Assembly (NCBI GenBank): GCA_913009515.1
Contig: CAJVYO010000007.1
Location: 1 to 19,528 of the forward strand
Length of the DNA stretch: 19,528 bases
Source of the DNA: an uncultured Methylococcaceae bacterium
Lineage (GTDB): Bacteria > Pseudomonadota > Gammaproteobacteria > Methylococcales > Methylomonadaceae
Direction: 5' to 3'
Made by a program: the position numbers and the translations under genes. Shown here piece after piece: positions 1-7,298 of the stretch. Under the pieces are notes generated by a model. It was not told the origin of the DNA and did no database searches. It saw only the letters and a list, made by a program, of their open reading frames with translations. Position 1 is the stretch's first letter. Every line of letters starts with the position of its first letter.

Positions 1-33
1 AATGGCATCTGATTTAGTCATTAGGCTACCTAG

Positions 34-50
34 TAAGTACTCAGTGCTTA
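34..50. other. Imperfect 17-base palindrome upstream of the toxin-antitoxin genes
   Basis: The sequence TAAGTACTCAGTGCTTA reads as a palindrome around a central C with one mismatched pair. It lies about 40 bases upstream of the predicted -35 box of the toxin-antitoxin promoter. It could be an operator half-site pair or the remnant of an upstream terminator, but no T-run follows it. It may also be chance; the rest of bases 1-88 shows no convincing gene. Confidence 0.25.
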
Positions 51-88
51 ACTTTAATTGCAGTTTACCGTTAGTAGAAAAAAAAATA

Positions 89-117
89 TTGAAATAATCT
101 AAAAAAAGGGCTATAAA
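89..117 (+). promoter_or_regulatory. Sigma70-like promoter of the toxin-antitoxin operon
   Basis: A TTGAAA box at 89-94 and a TATAAA box at 112-117 are separated by exactly 17 bases, close to the housekeeping consensus. Transcription would begin near 123-125, downstream of the GTG at 120. That favours the ATG at 150 as the true antitoxin start. Modules of this kind are usually repressed by their own antitoxin or complex binding over the promoter, but no clear operator overlaps these boxes. Confidence 0.55.
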
Positions 118-149
118 TAGTGCTTATTTTAGGTGTTATTGAGGTATTT

Positions 150-401
150 ATGAGGCAGGTTCTTTCAAATTGTTCAGCAAGCATTTCGGAGTTAAAGAAA
201 AATCCAACGGCACTATTAGTCGAAGCCGAAGGTGCAACCATAGCGATACTTAACCATAATATTCCAGCGGCTTATCTTGTACCTGCTGACACTTATGAAT
301 GGTTAATGGATAAACTAGAAGATGCTGAATTGGCTCAAATAGTGCTAGAACGGGCTACTGAAAAAGAAAGTGCAGTAGAAGTGAATCTTAATGAGTTATA
401 A
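150..401 (+). CDS. Phd/YefM-family antitoxin of a RelE toxin-antitoxin module
   Basis: This is a small 83-residue protein with the Phd/YefM (StbD/RelB-like) pattern. An N-terminal segment with SASISELKKNP leads into a strand region (TIAILNHNIPAAYLVP) and an acidic helical tail (WLMDKLEDAELAQIVLERA) that would wrap the toxin. The family binds operator DNA with its N-terminal half and neutralises the toxin with its C-terminal half. I chose the ATG at 150 over the GTG at 120 because GAGGT sits at 141-145, the family alignment begins near here, and the predicted transcription start lies after 120. The last 11 bases overlap the toxin gene, which suggests translational coupling and the usual antitoxin-first order. 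Confidence 0.85.
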   Translation: MRQVLSNCSASISELKKNPTALLVEAEGATIAILNHNIPAAYLVPADTYEWLMDKLEDAELAQIVLERATEKESAVEVNLNEL

Positions 402-678
402 GGTTAAATTTTTACCGAGTGCTTTAAAAGAGTGGAAAAAATTATCACCTCCAATACAAAAACAATTTAAAAATAAACTTATCGAGCGGGTAGAGTCTCC
501 GCATAATAAAGCCAGTCAGCTAAGAGGTTTTCAAAATACTTATAAAATTAAACTTCGTTCGGCGGGTTATCGTTTGGTCTATGAAGTCAATGATAATGAA
601 ATTGTTGTTTATGTTATTGCTGTTGGAAAAAGAGACCGAGGTTTAGTTTATAGTAAGGCGGAAGAGCGTCATAAATAA
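391..678 (+). CDS. relE: RelE-family mRNA interferase toxin
   Basis: The 95-residue protein matches E. coli RelE closely from memory, with the same length and the segments LKEWKKL, LRG, YKIKLRSAGYRLVYEV and VGKRDR. RelE toxins bind the ribosomal A site and cut mRNA. The residues known to matter in E. coli RelE (K52, K54, R61, R81, Y87) are all present at the same positions, so the toxin is probably active. The gene overlaps the antitoxin by 11 bases and shares its promoter. The antitoxin is of the Phd/YefM type, whereas E. coli RelB is a ribbon-helix-helix protein, so the module resembles plasmid-type relBE/stbDE pairs more than the E. coli chromosomal one. Confidence 0.92.
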   Translation: MSYKVKFLPSALKEWKKLSPPIQKQFKNKLIERVESPHNKASQLRGFQNTYKIKLRSAGYRLVYEVNDNEIVVYVIAVGKRDRGLVYSKAEERHK

Positions 679-739
679 GCGTAACAAAACAATTCAGTTG
701 ACCATTTAAAACGTTATGATTTTTAAAAAGGAATAGTTA

Positions 740-1513
740 ATGAATCAAAGCTTAGAATTAGAGTTATTAGAAGAGATTAAGGATTTAAAGCAAGAAATTA
801 AAATTATCAAAGGTGAGGAGCATTTTAAAGTAAGCCCTAAGCCGAGTTATCAATACAGTAAAATTAAAGAAAGTGATTTAGAGCAATTATTTGAGATTGA
901 ACGACACATTGATAAAACTATTTTCGAGCAATGGTTTAATCAGATTATTGATTTTGATGATGACGTAGAATCAATGCTTATTGATTTAATTACGGAAAAT
1001 CAAGATTTAATTGAGTGTTATAGCGAAGAAGATTTAAAAGTTAATTTTATTATTCCCCTATTAAATGAAATCCATTTTAAATCTGTGAGTGATAATGTGC
1101 GTGGATTCTATGAGCAAGCTTTAACGTATGAAACTGACACCTTTATTTTTAATGGCACGACTGATTTTATGGTGTCTTTAGGGTTATTAAAAAGTAAAAC
1201 CCCGTATTTTTTTATTCAGGAATTTAAACGCAGTGAAGAATACGGTAATCCTCGGCCACAGTTAGTGGCAGAATTAATTAGTGCCATTGAATTAAATGGC
1301 TGGAAGACCATTAAAGGGGCTTATGTGATTGGGGCGATGTGGTATTTTGTCGTGCTAGAAAAGCTTGCGGAAAATAAATATCAATATTTTGTGTCACATC
1401 ATTTTGATGGTATGCGTTTAGATGACTTAAAAGCGATTTATCACAATTTACTCACGGTTAAATCAGAAATTATTAATACCATTCAGTTAAATAAAGCGAA
1501 GGAATATAGTTGA
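740..1513 (+). CDS. Uncharacterised protein with PD-(D/E)XK nuclease-like core
   Basis: I do not recognise a named gene. The 257-residue protein is soluble, with no signal peptide or membrane segment. Residues 1-25 look like a short coiled coil. The core has SEEDLKVNFIIPLL (E97/E98), then TDFMVS (D142), then FFIQEFKR (E161, K163), followed by a helix with PRPQLVAEL (Q174). The order E...D...ExK...Q is the signature of the PD-(D/E)XK fold seen in restriction-type nucleases and related proteins. The ATG follows AAAAAGGAA at about 725-733, a good ribosome site. It lies 61 bases after the RelE toxin with no clear promoter of its own, so it may be accessory cargo with that module. Catalytic activity is inference; a non-enzymatic role is possible. 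Confidence 0.7.
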   Translation: MNQSLELELLEEIKDLKQEIKIIKGEEHFKVSPKPSYQYSKIKESDLEQLFEIERHIDKTIFEQWFNQIIDFDDDVESMLIDLITENQDLIECYSEEDLKVNFIIPLLNEIHFKSVSDNVRGFYEQALTYETDTFIFNGTTDFMVSLGLLKSKTPYFFIQEFKRSEEYGNPRPQLVAELISAIELNGWKTIKGAYVIGAMWYFVVLEKLAENKYQYFVSHHFDGMRLDDLKAIYHNLLTVKSEIINTIQLNKAKEYS

Positions 1514-1597
1514 AATAATCGCAGGGTCTATTTTTCTGTTAGAATAATTTCAATTTGTTAAAGACTATAATTTTTGGAGTGCTACGCAGGCTAAACA

Positions 1598-2764
1598 ATG
1601 AAAATATTGCAATTTTTTAAATATTTTGCCGTTGACCCTGTTAATTTTAGTTTAAAAGCTAAAATACTTTCATTATTAGCCTGTTTCTGTTCGATTTTTT
1701 TCATTGTTTTAATCACTAAAATCATTTCTCCATGGGCAAATCATCCTTTGATTGTCGCCTCTATGGGGGCATCTGCGATTATTCTGTTTTTTATTCCTAA
1801 TAGCCCCTTAGCACAACCGTGGCCTTTTATCGGCGGGCAGTTGGTTTCTGCCATAGTGGGAGTTTTTTGTGCAATTAATATTTCTAATCCGTTAACGGCT
1901 GAAGCAACGGCGGTCGGTGGTGCAGTGCTGCTGATGTTGTTGCTACGTTGCTTACATCCCCCAGGAGCCGCAACGGCTTTAACGCCTGTTATGGCGGGTC
2001 AAGCTGTCAGTGATTTAGGCTATTCGTTTGTGATTATTCCGGTCGCGATTAATATTATTAGTATGTTATTACTGGCGATTATTATTAATCGTTGGGTTTT
2101 AAAGCGTAGCTATCCTAGTCCTTTACCGATAAAAAAAAGACATCGCCAACGGCATGTTATTTCTATGCCAAGCCATCAAATGGGCTTTGTGGAAGAAGAT
2201 ATTGATTTGGCGTTAAAACAAAGCGATGTGTTTATTGATATGACGCGTGCAGAATTGGGTCATTTATTAATGCGAGTTAAAAAAAATGGTTTTCAACGTC
2301 TAACCGGTGAAATATCGTGTGCGGATATTATGATTACAGAGATTATCACGCTTGAGTATGGCACGGAAGTAGAAGATGCCTGGCAACTTATGAATGAACA
2401 TAAATTAAAAGTCATGCCGGTTATTGATAAAGCGAATCGCATTATTGGCATTTTAACGTGGAATGATTTTTTTAAAGGCATTGATTTAAGTGTGCGGGGG
2501 GATATTCAGGCTAAATTTCAGCAATTTATTCGCCGTACGCCTGATGTGAACAGCTCTAAACCTGAATCTGTGGGTTTTATTATGACCCCAACAGTGATTA
2601 CTGCATCGGAAAGTATGCATATTGTTGAATTAATTAAGTTGATGTCGATTGAAGGTCATCGGCAAATTCCTATTATTAATGCTGAAAAACGTTTAGTGGG
2701 CATGGTCTATCAAGCCAATTTAATTGCCGCACTTTATAATCAACAATTAGCCACTGATAATTAA
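1598..2764 (+). CDS. HPP-family membrane protein with tandem CBS domains
   Basis: The protein has an N-terminal HPP-family membrane domain (about residues 20-168, five or so hydrophobic segments) with the motif RCLHPPGAATAL, H120-P121-P122 giving the family its name, and SMGASAIILFF at 55-65. A cytoplasmic part follows with two CBS domains at about 240-295 and 325-382, which commonly bind adenine nucleotides and regulate an attached channel or transporter. Plant and cyanobacterial HPP proteins have been linked to nitrite transport; the substrate here is unknown. Start: an ATG with GCAGG at 1586-1590. The gene ends 9 bases before pilS, so the two are probably co-transcribed, although no functional link is evident. 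A basic linker (RHRQRH, about 181-186) joins the two halves. Confidence 0.87.
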   Translation: MKILQFFKYFAVDPVNFSLKAKILSLLACFCSIFFIVLITKIISPWANHPLIVASMGASAIILFFIPNSPLAQPWPFIGGQLVSAIVGVFCAINISNPLTAEATAVGGAVLLMLLLRCLHPPGAATALTPVMAGQAVSDLGYSFVIIPVAINIISMLLLAIIINRWVLKRSYPSPLPIKKRHRQRHVISMPSHQMGFVEEDIDLALKQSDVFIDMTRAELGHLLMRVKKNGFQRLTGEISCADIMITEIITLEYGTEVEDAWQLMNEHKLKVMPVIDKANRIIGILTWNDFFKGIDLSVRGDIQAKFQQFIRRTPDVNSSKPESVGFIMTPTVITASESMHIVELIKLMSIEGHRQIPIINAEKRLVGMVYQANLIAALYNQQLATDN

Positions 2765-2773
2765 AAATAGTCT

Positions 2774-4357
2774 ATGTTTACACCCTGTCCTTTTTCTAAA
2801 GATTACACCATTCCAAAGCAACAGGCTTGGTTTTTATTAAAGGGATTTTATTTTTATCGGCTTATTTTATCGTGTTTATTATTAGGCTTATATTTTTCAT
2901 CGTTTAGTTCGGTGATTGTTAATAGCCAGTTTTTATCATTATATTTTTATAGCAGTCTTAGTTATTTAAGTCTAAGTGGCGTGGCTATATTTCTCATTTC
3001 TAAACAGCTTGGTAGTTATGCAAGTCATGCCCAAGTTTTAGTGTTTAGTGATTTGATTTGTATTACCTTGATTATGCATGCTTGTGGGGGGATATCGAGT
3101 GGTTTAGGGGCGTTGATGTTGGTGTCTACCACGGCAGGTGGCGTCTTAATTGGTGGACGTTGTGCGATGTTATTTGCTGCGATTGCCAGTTTATTTGTCT
3201 TTGCGGAACAGGCGTATAATTATCGTGTTGGTGAATTTGACAGTGCTGATTATCCGTATTCGGGAATGTTAGGGGCGGGTTTTTTTACTTTGGCTTTTTT
3301 GGCTTATATTTTAGCAAAACGGACTGAATTAATTAGTCGTTTGCAAGAGGCTGAAATAACCTCGTTAGAAGCGTTAAATCAATCGATTATTCAATATATG
3401 CCATTAGGTATGATTATTACCAATCGCCAACAAGTCATCAGTTATTATAATGAAGCCAGCTGTCGTTTATTAGAACAGCTTAAATTACCGCCTAACTTAG
3501 CCGCTATATCATTTGAGTTAGGGGTAGGTTTTGATGCTTGGTTACAAGCACCTAATAAAAATTTTTTAAGGCTAACGTTGCAAAATGAATTAGATTTACA
3601 AGTGCAGTTTTCAGTGTTGCCGACTGAATCACATCATTATTATATGCTGACTTTAGAAGATGTGGCGGGCTATAATCAACGGGTTCAACAGGCAAAATTA
3701 GCGTCTTTAGGACGACTGACCGCCAGTATTGCGCATGAAATTCGTAATCCTCTCGGAGCAATTAGTCATGCCGGACAATTATTAGCAGAAGCTAACTATT
3801 TAGATGAAGGGGATAAGCGTTTAACCGCGATTATTCAAAAGCATAGTTTGCGGATTAATGAAATTATCGAAGATATTTTACAACTTTCCCAGCAACGTGA
3901 TTCTCACCAGCAACGTTTCATTATACAAGATTGGTTAAGTGAATTTTTAATGCGTTTTAACAGCGAAAATAAAGGCTATCAACAGCAATTTTCGTTAGAA
4001 AGTAATGATATTAGCCAAACCATTATTTTTGATAAAGGACATTTGACGCAGATACTCACTAATTTATGTGAAAATGCGTTGAAATATGGCTATGTGACCC
4101 ATAAACCGATTAAAATTAAGTTAACCAAACAAAAGCACCGTTGTTGTATTGATGTGATTGATTATGGCGAAGGTATTGCCACGGATAATTTAAAATATAT
4201 TTTTGAGCCTTTTTTTACCTCATCGCATTCGGGAACGGGGTTAGGCTTATATATTTGTCGTGAATTAGCCCAATTAAATCAAGCAACGATTAGTTATCAT
4301 GTATTAGATGATGAGCAAGGGTGTTATTTTCGGCTTTGTATTTCAAATACGAGTTAA
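2774..4357 (+). CDS. pilS: PilS-type sensor histidine kinase
   Basis: The 527-residue protein matches PilS in size and plan. Six or so membrane segments fill residues 25-182. A PAS-like domain lies at about 195-298 (IIQYMPLGMIITNRQQVISYYNEA). The dimerisation/phosphoacceptor domain has SIAHEIRNPLGAISHAGQLL with H321. The ATPase domain shows the N box NLCENALKYG (N430, N434), the G1 box DYGEGI (D463) and the G2 box GTGLGLYICREL (from G487). PilS phosphorylates PilR and in Pseudomonas senses pilin in the inner membrane. It starts 9 bases after the HPP gene with no strong ribosome site, which suggests translational coupling, and is followed 12 bases later by pilR. No pilin or pil assembly gene is in the window, so the pilin target is inferred from family similarity. 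Confidence 0.88.
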   Translation: MFTPCPFSKDYTIPKQQAWFLLKGFYFYRLILSCLLLGLYFSSFSSVIVNSQFLSLYFYSSLSYLSLSGVAIFLISKQLGSYASHAQVLVFSDLICITLIMHACGGISSGLGALMLVSTTAGGVLIGGRCAMLFAAIASLFVFAEQAYNYRVGEFDSADYPYSGMLGAGFFTLAFLAYILAKRTELISRLQEAEITSLEALNQSIIQYMPLGMIITNRQQVISYYNEASCRLLEQLKLPPNLAAISFELGVGFDAWLQAPNKNFLRLTLQNELDLQVQFSVLPTESHHYYMLTLEDVAGYNQRVQQAKLASLGRLTASIAHEIRNPLGAISHAGQLLAEANYLDEGDKRLTAIIQKHSLRINEIIEDILQLSQQRDSHQQRFIIQDWLSEFLMRFNSENKGYQQQFSLESNDISQTIIFDKGHLTQILTNLCENALKYGYVTHKPIKIKLTKQKHRCCIDVIDYGEGIATDNLKYIFEPFFTSSHSGTGLGLYICRELAQLNQATISYHVLDDEQGCYFRLCISNTS

Positions 4358-4369
4358 AGGAATTTTAGA

Positions 4370-5698
4370 ATGGCGATAGCAAGAGCATTAATTATTGATG
4401 ACGAAGAAGATATTCGTGAATTATTAGCAATAACGTTAAATCGTATGGATATTAGCACCGAAGTCGCCGCTGATATTAGAAGTGCGAAAAAGTTATTAAC
4501 GCTTTATCATTTTGATGTCTGTTTGACGGATATGCGGCTGCCTGACGGTGATGGCTTGGTGTTACTCAAGAAATTACAAGATACGCAACCAGAATTACCG
4601 GTGATTGTGATTACGGCTCATGGTAATACCAGTTTGGCGGTGAAAGCGATGAAACAAGGGGCATTTGATTTCCTATCAAAACCGATTGATTTAAAAGGGC
4701 TACGGCAAATCGTTACCCATAGTTTAAAAGTGAATCAGCCACCGTCATCTAAGCCCAGCGAGCTGAAATTATTAGGTGATTCAGCGGTTATGCAAGGCAT
4801 TCGTACTAAAATAAAAAAAATTGCCTGTAGCCAAGTGCCGGTTTATATCAAAGGTGAATCAGGTGTTGGTAAAGAATTAGTGGCACGTTCAATTCATGAC
4901 CAAAGTAGTCGCGAGGGTGATTTTATTGCGGTCAATTGCGGGGCTATTCCTGCTGAATTAATGGAAAGTGAATTTTTTGGCCATAAAAAAGGCAGTTTTA
5001 CCGGAGCGAATGACGATAAAGTGGGTTTATTTCAGGCGGCTGAAGGCGGGACATTATTTTTAGATGAATTAGCCGATTTGCCATTGCTGTTACAGGTTAA
5101 ATTATTACGTGCCTTGCAAGAGAAAAAAATCAGGCCGATAGGTTATGCTCAGGAAATAAATATTGATATTCGTTTATTAAGTGCGACGCATAAAGATTTG
5201 AATCAATTAGTGCAGCAAGGGGAATTTAGACAGGATTTATATTATCGGGTAAATGTGATTGAATTAGAAGTACCGCCTTTACGTGAGCGACGAGAGGATA
5301 TTTCCCCGTTATGTGATTATTTTCTGACCGAGATTGCGGCGAATAATCAAATAGAGCCGGTGCCGTTATCTGACGAAGCATTAAATGTTTTAATGCATTA
5401 TCCATTTTTAGGTAATGTACGCGAGTTAGTCAATATTTTAGAACGAGCGGTGGCATTATATGAAGGTGAGCATATTACGCCAGAGGATTTAAATTTACCG
5501 ACTGAAATCGATTCTCGCTTAGATGTTAAAACCTATCAGTCAGCAACGCGTTCTTTGGAAGATTATTTAAATGCAATAGAAAAAAAGGTGATTAGTCAGG
5601 CCTTAAATGATAATCAAGGTAATGAAGTGACAACGGCTGAACAGTTAGGTTTAAGTAACCGTTCATTAGCCTATCGTCTAAAAAAATTGGGATTATAA
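4370..5698 (+). CDS. pilR: PilR-type sigma54-dependent response regulator
   Basis: Domains in order: a receiver (residues 5-120) with acidic pocket D10/D11, phosphoacceptor D54 and K104; an AAA+ domain (about 132-365) with Walker A GESGVGKE (K168), the sigma54-contact loop GSFTGA at 208-213 and Walker B GGTLFLDE (D232, E233); and a C-terminal Fis-type helix-turn-helix (about 400-442) ending TAEQLGLSNRSLAYRLKKL. All catalytic motifs are intact, and GSFTGA is the form I recall for PilR. Phosphorylated PilR would activate sigma54 promoters, classically pilA. The ribosome site AAAGGA overlaps the pilS stop, so the pair is coupled. The stop codon TAA directly abuts the stop of the convergent rhodanese gene. 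I found no sigma54 promoter (TGGCAC-N5-TTGCA type) in the window. Confidence 0.92.
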   Translation: MAIARALIIDDEEDIRELLAITLNRMDISTEVAADIRSAKKLLTLYHFDVCLTDMRLPDGDGLVLLKKLQDTQPELPVIVITAHGNTSLAVKAMKQGAFDFLSKPIDLKGLRQIVTHSLKVNQPPSSKPSELKLLGDSAVMQGIRTKIKKIACSQVPVYIKGESGVGKELVARSIHDQSSREGDFIAVNCGAIPAELMESEFFGHKKGSFTGANDDKVGLFQAAEGGTLFLDELADLPLLLQVKLLRALQEKKIRPIGYAQEINIDIRLLSATHKDLNQLVQQGEFRQDLYYRVNVIELEVPPLRERREDISPLCDYFLTEIAANNQIEPVPLSDEALNVLMHYPFLGNVRELVNILERAVALYEGEHITPEDLNLPTEIDSRLDVKTYQSATRSLEDYLNAIEKKVISQALNDNQGNEVTTAEQLGLSNRSLAYRLKKLGL

Positions 5699-6115
5699 TT
5701 ATTCTAAGGGTAAATTCGCTTTTTCCCATTCAGGGATACCGCCACGATAATAAAAGACCTTTGTCCAGCCCCATGCTACTGCTTTTTGACTGGCAATGGA
5801 ACTTGCTTTACACCATTCGCCATTACAATAAAAAACTACTGGTTTATGTTTAGGGACTACCTTTAATAAACTCGCCTCTGTGAGTGTTGATTTGACATCT
5901 AAATGCACTGCCCATTGTATATGTTCGTCAGCATAATATTTTATTCCCCTGACATCAACAAATATCACCCCTTGATTCATCAAGGATTTTGCTCTTTTTG
6001 TGGTGACAGTGGTTGCACCTGCAACGGTTTCAGGGGCTAAACTTCTTGCCCATAATGACTGACTGAATAGATAAAAACTACACAGTAGCATTAGGGTTAA
6101 TTTTTTAATTATCAT
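5699..6115 (-). CDS. Secreted rhodanese-domain protein
   Basis: The 138-residue protein starts with a signal peptide (MIIKKLTLMLLCSFYLF, likely cleaved after SLWA at residue 23), so it should act in the periplasm. A single rhodanese domain fills residues 35-136, with VDVRG at 53-57 and the active loop YCNGEWCKASS; C97 is the predicted persulfide-carrying cysteine and C102 lies five residues on. Rhodaneses with a second loop cysteine occur near PQQ-dependent dehydrogenases (a CXXCW form is known there), but the pattern here is C-N-G-E-W-C. Divergent neighbours are a metallo-beta-lactamase and a SoxYZ-like carrier, which points to periplasmic sulfur transfer. AGGAG seven bases before the ATG supports the start. 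Enzymatic acceptor unknown. Confidence 0.85.
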   Translation of the reverse strand: MIIKKLTLMLLCSFYLFSQSLWARSLAPETVAGATTVTTKRAKSLMNQGVIFVDVRGIKYYADEHIQWAVHLDVKSTLTEASLLKVVPKHKPVVFYCNGEWCKASSIASQKAVAWGWTKVFYYRGGIPEWEKANLPLE

Positions 6116-6139
6116 TTTTTACTCCTAAAAAAATCGATA

Positions 6140-6198
6140 GTGGGGCGTAGGCTTTTTAGCCTACTATTTTAAAAAGTAGACTAAAGTCTACGCCCCAC
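6140..6198. repeat. Nested palindromic repeat element, copy 1
   Basis: A long inverted repeat: the outer arms GTGGGGCGTAGGCTTT (from 6140) and AAAGTCTACGCCCCAC (ending 6198) pair with one G/T mismatch. Each half is itself a palindrome: GTAGGCT-TTTT-AGCCTAC on the left and GTAGACT-AA-AGTCTAC on the right. The DNA could therefore form one long hairpin or two short ones. It sits about 25 bases upstream of the rhodanese start and within the divergent spacer, so it is not a terminator for a neighbouring gene. A related copy lies at 16025-16077. It probably belongs to a dispersed REP- or MITE-like family. Confidence 0.75.
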
Positions 6199-6234
6199 AC
6201 AAAAATACGATATTCCAATATGGATGGGTTTTAG

Positions 6235-6250
6235 CTATGTTTTAACATAG
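6235..6250. promoter_or_regulatory. Operator-like perfect palindrome in the divergent spacer
   Basis: CTATGTT-TT-AACATAG is a perfect inverted repeat with 7-base arms and a 2-base centre. It ends five bases before the putative -35 box of the metallohydrolase gene and lies between two divergent transcription units. This is the usual position for a dimeric regulator binding site. The binding protein is unknown, and no regulator is encoded next to it. Confidence 0.4.
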
Positions 6251-6255
6251 TTCTG

Positions 6256-6283
6256 TTGAAAATTAATGATATTTCTTGATAAA
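6256..6283 (+). promoter_or_regulatory. Putative sigma70 promoter of the metallohydrolase-SoxYZ unit
   Basis: TTGAAA at 6256-6261 and GATAAA at 6278-6283 are spaced by 16 bases. Transcription from about 6290 would leave a leader of roughly 65 bases before the ATG at 6355. The -10 box is imperfect, and other AT-rich matches in the same stretch are possible. Confidence 0.4.
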
Positions 6284-6354
6284 AATCAGCAAGCATCGTA
6301 TTGTTGTATTATTAAATGCTAATAAGTTAGTCAGTATTAAGGTAGGTTAAAACT

Positions 6355-7272
6355 ATGCAGTTAAAAATTTTAGTGTGGTTAAGTCTTGTTTTTTCACCCT
6401 CATTGATGGCATTGCCTGCTTTATCAGTGGTTGAAGTAGAACAAGGTATTTATGTGCATTTTGGTCAACACCAATTTCCGAATAAAACGAATCATGGGGC
6501 GATTGCCAATATTGGCTTTATTATTGGCGAACAATGTGTAGCGGTGATTGATACCGGCGGCAATCCTGAACAAGGTTATGCCTTAAAAAAAGCCATAGAA
6601 AAAATCACGGATACACCCGTGTGTTATGTGATTAATACCCATGTGCATCCGGATCATATTTATGGCAATATTGCCTTTAAACAGCCGAATGTTAAATTTA
6701 TTGGTCATAAAAATTTAGCCAGAGCGATGGCAACACGCAGCCATTATTATATTGATAAAGCCGCAGAGCAATTAGATGTGCATTTATTAGCGAAAGATAT
6801 TATTGCCCCGACTAAGGAAGTTAAGCGGCAGTTAATGATTGATTTAGGTAATCGAAAATTAATGTTAACCGCTCACCCTACAGCTCATACTGATAATGAT
6901 TTAAGTGTACTGGATAAAAAAACCAATAGTGTGTGGTTATCAGATTTGTTATTTGTAAAACATATTCCGGTTCTTGATGGCAGTTTAAAAGGTTGGCTTA
7001 AGGTGTTAAATCAATTGGAACAACACGATTATAAAACCGTTATTCCCGGTCATGGTGCGGTCGTAAGGGATTGGCCAAAAAGTATGCAGCCTGAAAAACA
7101 GTATTTAGAACGGTTATTAATCGAGATTAGAGCAATGCTTGCAAAAGGTCAGTTTATTGAGCAAGCGATAGAACAAGTGGGTTATTCAGAAAAATCAAAA
7201 TGGTTATTATTTGATAAATATCATAAAAGAAATGTGACTTCTGCTTTTGCTGAATTAGAGTGGGAAGATTAA
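6355..7272 (+). CDS. Periplasmic SoxH-like zinc metallohydrolase (quinoprotein-relay type)
   Basis: The 305-residue protein has a signal peptide (about residues 1-19, cleavage near LMA) and one metallo-beta-lactamase domain. The metal ligands are visible: NTHVHPDH (H96, H98, D100, H101), AHTDND (H178), SDLLF (D197) and PGHGA (H233), so a two-zinc site is expected. Secreted members next to a SoxYZ-like carrier belong to the SoxH-related 'quinoprotein relay system zinc metallohydrolase' families that occur with PQQ dehydrogenases. Their reaction is not established; release of a thiol-bound group from the carrier cysteine is plausible. The next gene starts 26 bases downstream on the same strand. 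Other metallo-beta-lactamase functions, such as glyoxalase-like hydrolysis, cannot be excluded by sequence alone. Confidence 0.83.
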   Translation: MQLKILVWLSLVFSPSLMALPALSVVEVEQGIYVHFGQHQFPNKTNHGAIANIGFIIGEQCVAVIDTGGNPEQGYALKKAIEKITDTPVCYVINTHVHPDHIYGNIAFKQPNVKFIGHKNLARAMATRSHYYIDKAAEQLDVHLLAKDIIAPTKEVKRQLMIDLGNRKLMLTAHPTAHTDNDLSVLDKKTNSVWLSDLLFVKHIPVLDGSLKGWLKVLNQLEQHDYKTVIPGHGAVVRDWPKSMQPEKQYLERLLIEIRAMLAKGQFIEQAIEQVGYSEKSKWLLFDKYHKRNVTSAFAELEWED

Positions 7273-7298
7273 GCCTGTTAATTTAAGAGAGAATAAAA

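Noticed and set aside
2..97. Short open frame at the left edge, about 31 codons ending with TAA at 95-97
   Set aside because: No recognisable sequence and too short to tell from chance; the stop also falls in the promoter stretch.
120..149. GTG start adding ten residues to the antitoxin
   Set aside because: The predicted transcription start is downstream of 120, and the ATG at 150 has GAGGT just before it and fits the family start.
693..726. TTGACC and TATGAT boxes before the PD-(D/E)XK-like gene
   Set aside because: The spacing between the boxes is only 11 bases; the correctly spaced alternative has a poor -10 and overlaps the ribosome site.
1566..1571. Exact TATAAT before the HPP-CBS gene
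   Set aside because: No acceptable -35 box 16-18 bases upstream and no extended -10 TG; in AT-rich sequence this is common by chance.
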